Positions 7,492 through 14,025 of a DNA stretch of 18,930 nucleotides are shown piece by piece. This DNA comes from GCA-2717185 sp964386465. Its GTDB lineage: Bacteria; Pseudomonadota; Alphaproteobacteria; UBA8366; GCA-2717185. The notes below the pieces were generated by a model. The model worked only from the letters and a program-made list of their open reading frames with translations, was not told the DNA's origin and searched no databases. Made by a program: the position numbers and the translations under genes. Position 1 is the first letter of the stretch, and each line of letters begins with the position of its first letter. The stretch is taken from the NCBI GenBank assembly GCA_964386465.1, contig CAYLTU010000096.1:1-18930 (forward strand), given 5' to 3'.

Positions 7492-7944
7492 ATGCCTGTG
7501 ATAGGGGAAAGTACCGAAGCCCCGGCATTCGCGATGACCAACCAGAACGGCGCCGCTGTCGGGTTGGGCGATTTCGCCGGGAAATACGTGCTTCTGTGGT
7601 GGTATCCGAAAGCCGATACCCCCGGATGAACTGTTGAAGGCAAAGGGTTCCGTGATCGAATCCAAGAATTCAGCGACAACAACGCCGTGATCCTGGGCGT
7701 CAGTTTCGACACCCCCGCGGCCAACAAGGCGTTCAAGGAAAAGTTCGACTTTCCGTACGATTTGCTGAGCGACGAAGGCCGCTCCGACTCCATCGCCTTC
7801 GGCGCGGCGGACTCCGACTCGGCCCGGCCGAGCCGCGTCTCGGTGCTGATCGGCCCGGACGGCAAAATCGCCAAAGCCTACGGCACGGTCAAACCGGCCG
7901 ACCACCCGGACGAGGTCCTGGCGGACCTGAAGAGCCTGTCGTAG
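7492..7944 (+). CDS. Predicted selenocysteine-containing peroxiredoxin (PrxQ/BCP-like), read through TGA 7627-7629
   Basis: Thiol-peroxidase family protein that would reduce H2O2 or organic hydroperoxides. Reading the in-frame TGA as selenocysteine gives a complete 150-residue protein, normal for PrxQ/BCP. The thioredoxin-like fold continues through the TGA: GDFAGKYVLLWWYPKADTPG, then U46, then TVEGKGFRDRIQEF and VILGVSFDT. U46 falls exactly at the peroxidatic Cys of PxxxTxxC (P39, T43), and R115 in the PSRVSVLIGPDG segment matches the conserved active-site Arg. The BCP resolving Cys, five residues on, is Lys51 here, and no Cys occurs anywhere. A SECIS-like hairpin follows at 7645-7663. Termination at TGA would leave a useless 45-residue peptide. 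Single gene, convergent with the enolase-superfamily gene. A Cys-to-stop mutation or sequencing error is the alternative. Confidence 0.85.
7645..7663 (+). promoter_or_regulatory. Candidate bacterial SECIS element
   Basis: GGGTTC (7645-7650) pairs with GAATCC (7658-7663) as six base pairs including one G-U wobble, closing a 7-nt loop CGTGATC whose second and third bases are GU. An outer stem, TTGAA with TTCAG (7634-7638 with 7669-7673; one wobble pair), is possible across an internal loop. The apical loop starts 21 nt after the TGA. As I recall them, bacterial SECIS elements lie inside the coding region, have a small apical loop with an early G (often GU), and sit about 16-37 nt after the UGA; this fits. 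The hairpin overlaps codons for residues 52-58 of the peroxiredoxin. Confidence 0.7.
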
Positions 7945-7958
7945 GGCGGGTTGCGGGT

Positions 7959-8009
7959 TAAATCGGATCGGCGGGACGGGGTGCGCCTCGTGCCACCGGA
8001 TTCGGTTTA
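7959..8009. terminator. Imperfect inverted repeat between convergent genes
   Basis: TAAATCGGATCGG (7959-7971) is an imperfect inverted match to CCGGATTCGGTTTA (7996-8009), tolerating wobble pairs and one bulge. It fills the 62-bp gap between the peroxiredoxin and the minus-strand enolase-superfamily gene and overlaps the latter's TAA stop. Arms beginning TAAA and ending TTTA would give a short U-run in both directions, so a bidirectional terminator is plausible. Not a strong canonical example. Confidence 0.4.
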
Positions 8010-9050
8010 GGCGAAGCCTACCGGTTCGACGCCGAGCCCCGGGGCCGTCGGCACCGTCATCTGCCCGTCGACGATCGGCGGCGGCGGCGCGACGTCCTCG
8101 GCGAAGAAGCGCGAGGTGCCGAAACCGCAATCGGGGATCGGCGGACGGTGCAGGCTGGCGATGTGCAGCGCCGTCGTCACGCCGACCGCCGTTTCCAGGC
8201 TGTTGGTGATGGTGCAGCGCACGCCCTTCGCCGTGGCCAGACGGATGATTGCGAGGGTCCGGTCCGGCCCGCCGAGCCGTTGCGGCTTGAGGATCAGCGC
8301 GTCGACCGCGTCCGCCGCCAGCAGTGCGCGGATCGAGGCCTCGTCCAACGCCCCCTCATCGGCGGCGATCGGCACCGGGCTGGCGCGGCGCACCCTGGCC
8401 AGCGCCGCGTCGTCGCCGGCCGGAATCGGCTGTTCGACGTAATCGATACCGAAATCGGCGAAGTCGGCCAGATGTTCGGCCGCCCAATCCGGATGCCAGG
8501 ATTCATTAGCGTCGAGCCGCAGGGTCGCATCGGGTGCCGCACGCCGGATCGCCCGCACGCGCACCAGATCCTTGAGACGGTCGGCCGAACATTTGATCTT
8601 CAACGTCCGCGCGCCTTCGCCGACCAGCCGCCGCGCGGTCTCGGCGGCGGCCCGTGCCTCGCCGTCGGTCACCAGCCCGTTCACTGGTACCCGCAGGGCG
8701 GGCGCCTCATTGCCTTCGGCAAGAAAAGCGGACAAGGATTGCCCGTCCCGCACCGCTCGGGCCGACAGCCACGCCGTCGCGATAGCGCAGCGAATCCGTT
8801 CATAGGGCACGCGCCCATCGACCTGTTCGAGGAAATTTTCTTCGCGCGAATCGAGGCCGTCGACGACAGCCGCCGCTTCGGCCATCCACGCCGGACCGTC
8901 CACGGCCTCGTGCGGCGGCGGCGCCATCTCGCCCCAGCCAACCGCGCCATCCAAGTCGCACCGGGCTAGCAAGCCGCCGCGCGTCAGCTGTTCCCCCTTG
9001 GCCCAGCGATAGGGAACTTTCAGCGGCAAATCGTAGGCAAAGAACTGCAT
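8007..9050 (-). CDS. Enolase-superfamily enzyme (mandelate racemase/muconate lactonizing; OSBS- or dipeptide-epimerase-like)
   Basis: A 347-residue MLE-subgroup enolase-superfamily protein. The catalytic set is complete: KxK at K151 and K153, metal ligands D180 (LDANESW), E206 (VEQPI) and D231 (ADEG), and the second-side Lys K255 in LKPQRLGG. The TNSLETAVGVTTALHIAS segment is like that of o-succinylbenzoate synthases and N-acylamino acid racemases. Known members abstract a proton alpha to a carboxylate. No other menaquinone genes are visible, so MenC is not claimed. The ATG at 9050 lies 10 bases after the TAA of the alpha/beta hydrolase, so the two form an operon. Possible roles include racemisation, epimerisation or cycloisomerisation of an unknown acid. 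Confidence 0.88.
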   Translation of the reverse strand: MQFFAYDLPLKVPYRWAKGEQLTRGGLLARCDLDGAVGWGEMAPPPHEAVDGPAWMAEAAAVVDGLDSREENFLEQVDGRVPYERIRCAIATAWLSARAVRDGQSLSAFLAEGNEAPALRVPVNGLVTDGEARAAAETARRLVGEGARTLKIKCSADRLKDLVRVRAIRRAAPDATLRLDANESWHPDWAAEHLADFADFGIDYVEQPIPAGDDAALARVRRASPVPIAADEGALDEASIRALLAADAVDALILKPQRLGGPDRTLAIIRLATAKGVRCTITNSLETAVGVTTALHIASLHRPPIPDCGFGTSRFFAEDVAPPPPIVDGQMTVPTAPGLGVEPVGFA

Positions 9051-9060
9051 GGCGCCGATG

Positions 9061-9939
9061 TTAGCGCGCCGGCGCCACCCGGTTCAAAAATTCGACGACC
9101 GATCCGGCGAAGATATCGTTGCGGTCGCCGGCCACCATGTGCGCGGCGTTCGCGACATTGACGTATTCCGCGTGCGGCACCTGCTCCAGGAAGCTCCGCG
9201 CGCCCTCCTCGCTCAACACGTTGGACAGGCCGCCGCGCACGAGTAGCGTCGGCAGTTCCAGCGTATCGGCGCAATCATGCAGGCGCGCCCGGTAATCGGA
9301 ATTGATGCGCTGACCGGCGCGGCGCTTCGGATCCCAATGCCAGCGGTATTTGCCGTTGGACCCGAGACGCACATTCTTCGCCAGCCCGTCCAGGTTGCGT
9401 GGCCGCTTGCGGTGCGGCTGGTAGTTCGCGATCGCCTCGGCGACTTCCTCCAAGGTATCGAAACCGTCCGGTTTCTGGCTCATGAATTCCTGGATCTTGC
9501 GCGACCCTTCCGGCTCGGTCTTCGGCGCTATGTCGACAAGGACCAGCGCCGCCGCGTCGACCTTGTTCAAGCCGATGGACAACAGGCTGGTGCCGCCGCC
9601 CATCGAAGCGCCGACCAGGATCGGGTTGTCGCTGCCGAGCGCCCTCGCGACGCAAACCAGGTCCTCGACCATGCAGTCGGGCGCGTAGTCCTCCGCCGTC
9701 TCCGCCCAGCCGGAATCGCCATGACCGCGCGCGTCGTAGGCGACCGCGTGATAGCCGCTGTCGCCGAGCGTCTCGCCCGCACCCTTCCAGGCATGCCGCG
9801 TCTGCCCGCCGCCATGCAGCAACATGACGAGTTGCCCCTTGGGATCGCCCCAGGTGTCGCCGGCGATGGTCACGCCGCCATGTCCGTCCCATCGATGCAT
9901 CGGGACAGGTGTCCCCGGCAGCCGTTCTCCTGCGCTCAT
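9061..9939 (-). CDS. Alpha/beta-fold hydrolase
   Basis: A 292-residue alpha/beta hydrolase. Visible motifs: oxyanion-hole HGGG at 42-45, the YDARGHGDSG turn (68-77), nucleophile elbow GASMGGG with Ser112, and catalytic-type His267 in NAAHMVAGD. The usual acid position in the LLVRGGLS(D) segment is Asn240 here (AAC codon), so the acid may be supplied from elsewhere or catalysis altered. The start at 9939 is chosen for the AAGGGGAAG site upstream; the frame is open to 10110 without homology. It is the first gene of a two-gene operon with the enolase-superfamily enzyme, and divergent from the SHMT gene. An esterase, lactonase or C-C hydrolase role is possible but not determined. Confidence 0.87.
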   Translation of the reverse strand: MSAGERLPGTPVPMHRWDGHGGVTIAGDTWGDPKGQLVMLLHGGGQTRHAWKGAGETLGDSGYHAVAYDARGHGDSGWAETAEDYAPDCMVEDLVCVARALGSDNPILVGASMGGGTSLLSIGLNKVDAAALVLVDIAPKTEPEGSRKIQEFMSQKPDGFDTLEEVAEAIANYQPHRKRPRNLDGLAKNVRLGSNGKYRWHWDPKRRAGQRINSDYRARLHDCADTLELPTLLVRGGLSNVLSEEGARSFLEQVPHAEYVNVANAAHMVAGDRNDIFAGSVVEFLNRVAPAR

Positions 9940-10307
9940 GCTTTCGCTTCCCCTTGTTCGATTGAAAACCACGCTACGATCGAATCTGGACATTGCGTCC
10001 GCTGCCATTTTACCGACCGCGGCGCACCTGTCGAGTTGACGGCTTGAAATCGCCGTTGGACCGAACGCATGGTTTTTACGCGCAATCGATGAGCCAACCG
10101 GCTGCCGCATGCTACGATTTCATGCAGACATGGAGCCCGACCGTGAATCGAAGGAAGTTTGTTGCCGCCCTTCTTCAGGGGCGGCGCAGGGGTCAGACCG
10201 CAACACTCCGACACGAAAACAAGCTATACCCGGGACCGCCCACATCGTCCGCCGCAAGTTTCTGCGCTGCCCATCCCGAACATCCAAAGCCATTGGGAGA
10301 ATGCCGC
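9940..10307. other. Divergent intergenic region with a GC hairpin
   Basis: This 368-bp gap separates the minus-strand hydrolase from the plus-strand SHMT gene and must hold both promoters; none is convincing by eye (a TTGACG at 10036 has no matching -10). It contains a hairpin, GCCGCCC (10164-10170) with GGGCGGC (10179-10185), loop TTCTTCAG. The hairpin is similar in style to the C-run/G-run palindromes at 60-134 and is probably a dispersed repeat. A frame continuous with the SHMT gene contains NRRKFVAALL, which looks like a Tat signal but is probably chance or a gene remnant. Confidence 0.5.
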
Positions 10308-11600
10308 ATGTCAACCACGAACCACGAAGGCTACTTCGATCGAGATCTCGCGACCATCGATCCCGCCGTTCACGCTGCGCTTGCCGCGGAGGAAGACCGG
10401 CAGCGCGATGGCGTGGAATTGATCGCATCGGAGAACATTGTCAGCCGGGCAACGCTGGATGCACTCGGCACGGCGATGGTCAACAAGACGGTGGAGGGCT
10501 ATCCCGGGCGCCGCTACTACGGCGGCGCGGTTCATGCCGACACCATCGAACGGCTCGCAATCGAACGGACCAAGAAACTATTCGATTGCGCCTACGCAAA
10601 CGTCCAGCCGCATTCCGGCAGCCAGGCAAATCTGGCGGTTTTCCTCGCCTTCCTGCAGCCGGGCGATACGGTTTTGTCGATGGACCTTTCCGCGGGCGGA
10701 CATCTTAGCCATGGTTCGCGGGCCAATCTCACCGGGAAATGGTTCGATATCGTCAGCTACGGCGTCCGCGAGGACAACGGGCTGATCGACTATGACCAAA
10801 TTCAAACAATTGCCGAAGGTTGCCGCCCGAAACTGATCATATGCGGCGGCTCGGCCTATCCGCGCGCCATCGATTTCGCCTGGTTCCGCGCCATCGCCGA
10901 CCACGTCGGCAGCATCTTGCTGGCCGATATGGCTCATTTTGCGGGGCTGGTCGCCGGCGGTATCCATCCGAACCCGATTCCCCACGCACACGTCACGACC
11001 GCGACGACCTACAAGAATCTCCGGGGCGTTCGCGGCGGTCTCATCATGTCCGACGACCGGTCCCTGGAGCGCAAGTTGAACGCCGCCGTCTTTCCCGGCG
11101 TGCAGGGCTCCGTCATCCTCAACGCGGTCGCCGCGAAGGCGGTTTGTCTGGGCGAGGCTTTGCGGCCGGAGTTCAAGCAATACGCAAGCGCGGTGTTGGC
11201 GAACGCCCGTACCCTGGCCGCGACCTTGGTGGCGCGTGGGATCGATATCGTGACCGGTGGCACGGACACGCCGCTGATGCTGGTCGATCTGCGGCGGCAG
11301 GACCTGACCGGAGATTTGGCCTCGGACAGCCTCGAAAGGGCCGGCCTAACCTGCAACAAGAACGGGGTGCCCGGCGACACGCAACCGCCAACGGTAACTT
11401 CTGGTCTTCGGTTTGGCGTTTCGGCGGGAACGACCCGGGGGTTCGGCGCGGCGGAATTCGAGACGGTGGGCCATTACATCGCCGATATCCTGGACGCGCT
11501 AGCGCAGGGCGGAAACGATATGCCCAGCCTGGAGAAACATGTAGAGCGAAAAATATCCGAACTGACGGCCGCGTTTCCGATTTACATCGACCGCAACTAG
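10308..11600 (+). CDS. glyA: Serine hydroxymethyltransferase-family protein (divergent paralogue)
   Basis: A 430-residue PLP enzyme of the SHMT family, which interconverts serine and glycine with tetrahydrofolate. Landmarks: ELIASENIVS (37-46), TVEGYPGRRYYGG (61-73), QPHSGSQAN (100-108), D207 and H210 in LLADMAHFAG, and the PLP lysine K236 in TTATTYKNLRGVRGG. Standard SHMTs have THK before this motif; Tyr235 replaces the conserved His, and GVRGG replaces GPRGG. This suggests a specialised paralogue, for instance acting on alpha-methylserine or another hydroxy-amino acid, rather than the housekeeping enzyme. The start is ATG at 10308 with GGGAGA upstream; the frame is open upstream to 9993. 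The stop codon is the first part of a palindrome. Confidence 0.88.
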   Translation: MSTTNHEGYFDRDLATIDPAVHAALAAEEDRQRDGVELIASENIVSRATLDALGTAMVNKTVEGYPGRRYYGGAVHADTIERLAIERTKKLFDCAYANVQPHSGSQANLAVFLAFLQPGDTVLSMDLSAGGHLSHGSRANLTGKWFDIVSYGVREDNGLIDYDQIQTIAEGCRPKLIICGGSAYPRAIDFAWFRAIADHVGSILLADMAHFAGLVAGGIHPNPIPHAHVTTATTYKNLRGVRGGLIMSDDRSLERKLNAAVFPGVQGSVILNAVAAKAVCLGEALRPEFKQYASAVLANARTLAATLVARGIDIVTGGTDTPLMLVDLRRQDLTGDLASDSLERAGLTCNKNGVPGDTQPPTVTSGLRFGVSAGTTRGFGAAEFETVGHYIADILDALAQGGNDMPSLEKHVERKISELTAAFPIYIDRN

Positions 11601-11652
11601 TGCCCTGATCGTGAAATTCAAGGGATTGAATTTCGCGTGAATCAGCACACTA
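11598..11652. repeat. Palindromic element 1, overlapping the SHMT stop codon
   Basis: A 55-nt nested palindrome begins at the TAG stop. TAGTG pairs with CACTA at the far end, CTGAT with ATCAG, and a perfect 9-bp core GAAATTCAA / TTGAATTTC closes a GGGA (GNRA-type) tetraloop at 11622-11625. It could terminate or protect the glyA transcript, and by design it resembles its neighbour at 11665-11728. Confidence 0.7.
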
Positions 11653-11664
11653 ACTATTTGATTC

Positions 11665-11728
11665 TAGTGTGATTCAGATCCCAAATTTCGTCGCATTCAA
11701 TGCGACGAACTTCAGAATCATCACACTA
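11665..11728. repeat. Palindromic element 2, 64 nt
   Basis: The ends TAGTGTGAT and ATCACACTA are perfect 9-bp inverted repeats. The centre is a perfect 10-bp stem, TTCGTCGCAT / ATGCGACGAA, with a TCA loop (11697-11699); the flanks between are asymmetric. Together with the element at 11598-11652 it fills most of the gap between the SHMT and enoyl-CoA hydratase genes. The shared TAGTG...CACTA ends suggest a family of mobile palindromic repeats; copy number in the genome is unknown. Confidence 0.75.
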
Positions 11729-11822
11729 GTGTCCGGGCGACGAGGTTCGCGCTCCATCATATCGCCGACAGAAGCTATATTGCCGGCTGCCGTAGAATTG
11801 GAAGTTACCGGGGAGCCTACCA

Positions 11823-12629
11823 ATGCCAAACCAAACCGAACCTCTCGTGATCGTCGAATGCGATGATCAAGCCGCCATCCTGACCCTGAACAGGCCGGCG
11901 AAGAAGAACGCCATGAGCGACGCCCTGCTCAACGAACTCATCGCGGCGATCCGGAACGCCAACAAGGATGACGCCGTCCGGGCGATCGTGATCAAAGGCG
12001 CCGGAAACTGTTTCACCTCAGGGCGGGATACGTCGCAGTTCGAACAGGCGGCCCTGCTGCAGGACATGTCGGTCGACGCCGCCGTCGATATCTTCCTGGA
12101 AACCCTCTCGCTGCTCATCGAATCGCCGAAACCGACGATCGCTGCCGTGCATGGCATGGCGCTCGGTGGCGGGCAGGCCATGTCGCTCGCCTGCGACTTC
12201 GTCGTCGCGGAGCGCGACGCGCGTTTCGGCAATGTCGAGATGGCCTACGGCTTTCCCGCCGCCATGAACATCGCCCTGCTGACCCGCCAAATCGGCCGCC
12301 GTCGCGGCCTCGAAATCGCCATGACAGGCGACCTGTACGGCGCCGAGCAGTACCATGAGTTCGGCCTGATCAATCGGCTGGCGGAGCCCGGTGGCCTGGC
12401 GGAGACCACCACAGCCTTCGTGAAGACCCTCACCGAACGCATGCCCTGGGCGATCAAGCGCACCAAATCCACCTACCGCCTGGCCGAGGACATGGCGCTG
12501 CATGGCGCATTGAATTTCGGCAACCAGCTGAACCAGCTGCTGCGGCTGAACGGCCAGATCGCACCGGTCCACAGCCACGACGCGGATATCAAAAGCAACC
12601 TGAAAACCGATATCGCGGAACAGGATTAG
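11823..12629 (+). CDS. Enoyl-CoA hydratase/isomerase (crotonase) family protein
   Basis: A 268-residue crotonase-fold protein acting on an acyl-CoA. The oxyanion-hole segments are present: NCFTSGRD (62-69) and HGMALGGGQAMSLACDF (110-126). The glutamate matching Glu164 of rat crotonase is E139 in FGNVEMAYGF, but the position of Glu144 (GGGCEL in hydratases) is GGGQAM here, so one of the two hydratase acids is missing. An isomerase, thioesterase or other crotonase reaction is therefore as likely as hydration. The ATG at 11823 has GGGGAG upstream. The CaiB/BaiF transferase gene starts 9 bases after its stop, so the two are probably co-transcribed and act on the same CoA ester. Confidence 0.9.
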   Translation: MPNQTEPLVIVECDDQAAILTLNRPAKKNAMSDALLNELIAAIRNANKDDAVRAIVIKGAGNCFTSGRDTSQFEQAALLQDMSVDAAVDIFLETLSLLIESPKPTIAAVHGMALGGGQAMSLACDFVVAERDARFGNVEMAYGFPAAMNIALLTRQIGRRRGLEIAMTGDLYGAEQYHEFGLINRLAEPGGLAETTTAFVKTLTERMPWAIKRTKSTYRLAEDMALHGALNFGNQLNQLLRLNGQIAPVHSHDADIKSNLKTDIAEQD

Positions 12630-12638
12630 AGCCAAATC

Positions 12639-13853
12639 ATGACCGATAGCAAAGATAAGGCCGTGAAACCCGGACCCTATGACGGCGTGAAGGTCGTCGA
12701 GCTCGGCGCGCTGATCGCCGGGCCTTCCTGCGGCAAGTATCTCGCCGACCATGGCGCCGACGTGATCAAGGTCGAGCGCTATCCGTTGGGCGACATCTCG
12801 CGCCATTCGAATCGCACTAAATCGATACGCAGCCCCATGTTCCTGCAGCACAATGCGGGCAAGCGCAGCATCTGCGTCGACATCAAGCAGCCGGAGGGGC
12901 TCGACATCGTCCGCGGCCTGATTGCCAAGGCGGATGTCGTAATCCAGGCCTTCACGCCCGGTACGATGGACCGGTTCGGTCTCGGCTACGAGACCCTGAG
13001 GGAAACGAACCCCGGCATCATCCTGTGCTCGATCAGCGGCTTCGGCCAGACCGGCCGCAACGCCAACCGGCCCGGCTACGCGCATCTCAGCCATTCGATG
13101 ACGGGGTGGCTTGGCATGCAGTTCCTACACCGCGAACCGGCTGAAGTACCGCGCGGGCCCGGCATCGCCATCGCCGACACCACGACGGGGTTGACCGCCT
13201 TCGGCGCGGTCGGCGCGGCGCTGTACCGCAAGGCCATGACCGGCGAGGGCGACCAACTCGACATCGCACTGTTCGACAGCCTGTACGGATCGAACGATTC
13301 CAGTATGCAGGCCTACCTGACGAGCGGCGAAATCGACGTCTGGTACCATCCCGTACACGCGACGAAGGACGGTTATGTCACGGCGCTGGCCGGTCCCGAT
13401 CACGCCTCCTGGCGACGCATCTGCGTCGCCATGGGCCAACCGGAACTGGCCGAGGATCCTCGATTCTGCGACCAGAAGAGCCTGACGGCGCACCTAGACG
13501 ACGCGGCGGCGGCCATGCAGGCCTGGCTCGCCTCGACGACATCCGAAGACGCCGAACGGCTGCTGACCGAGAACCATGTCCCGTGCGGCATCGTGTATAC
13601 CGTCGACCAGGCGGCACGGCAGCCGCAGGTGATAGACCGCGGCCTCACCGTGACGGTCAAGGATCCGCTGCTCGGCCCGCATGAGCAGGTGAACTCCGCG
13701 TTCAAATATGAAAACGCGGACAGCGGCGTCCGAGGACCCGCGCCGATGCTTGGCGAGCACAACGAGGAAGTCTTGCGCGAGGAGCTCGGCTACGACGACG
13801 AACGGATTAGCCGGCTGACGGCGGACGCGGTGCTGCGGGAGGAGCGGATGTAA
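12639..13853 (+). CDS. CaiB/BaiF family (class III) CoA-transferase
   Basis: A 404-residue class III CoA-transferase, normal length, that moves CoA between carboxylic acids through an aspartyl-CoA intermediate. The N-terminal block VVELGALIAGPSCGKYLADHGADVIKVE (19-46, given as endpoints of the motif) is typical, as is the DIKQPEGLDIVRGLI segment. The catalytic Asp is D180 in AIADTTTGL, followed by ALYRKAMTGEGDQLDIALFD. It follows the enoyl-CoA hydratase by 9 bases with only a weak ribosome site (GAG), suggesting coupling. The pair would activate an acid to its CoA ester and process it; the acid is unknown. Confidence 0.92.
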   Translation: MTDSKDKAVKPGPYDGVKVVELGALIAGPSCGKYLADHGADVIKVERYPLGDISRHSNRTKSIRSPMFLQHNAGKRSICVDIKQPEGLDIVRGLIAKADVVIQAFTPGTMDRFGLGYETLRETNPGIILCSISGFGQTGRNANRPGYAHLSHSMTGWLGMQFLHREPAEVPRGPGIAIADTTTGLTAFGAVGAALYRKAMTGEGDQLDIALFDSLYGSNDSSMQAYLTSGEIDVWYHPVHATKDGYVTALAGPDHASWRRICVAMGQPELAEDPRFCDQKSLTAHLDDAAAAMQAWLASTTSEDAERLLTENHVPCGIVYTVDQAARQPQVIDRGLTVTVKDPLLGPHEQVNSAFKYENADSGVRGPAPMLGEHNEEVLREELGYDDERISRLTADAVLREERM

Positions 13854-14025
13854 CAGTCAGTCACGAAACTCCGCGTAAACAGGCGTGCCGAGGTCCGCTA
13901 CTGCAGCTGTCGAAACTTGTGATAACGTGTCAGCATCAATCAGCTTATTCTTTCTCCACGGTCAATGGACGGGTTTCGCACCCTTGAGGTTTGGACTGAA
14001 AAGCATTCTTCGCAACTTGGCTGCC

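Noticed and set aside
7438..7629. A separate 63-residue protein ending at the TGA, and a second short protein from 7687
   Set aside because: Both halves belong to one peroxiredoxin fold in the same frame; the TGA sits at the catalytic residue and no ribosome site precedes 7687. The upstream start at 7438 lacks a ribosome site and homology.
10109..10307. Possible Tat-signal protein start (NRRKFVAALL) upstream of glyA
   Set aside because: The hydrophobic stretch is very short and runs straight into sequence encoded by the GC hairpin; no mature protein follows. At most a remnant.
11669..11866. Small open frame across the palindromes
   Set aside because: It encodes the two strands of the palindromic repeats and overlaps the crotonase start in another frame; not a protein-like sequence.
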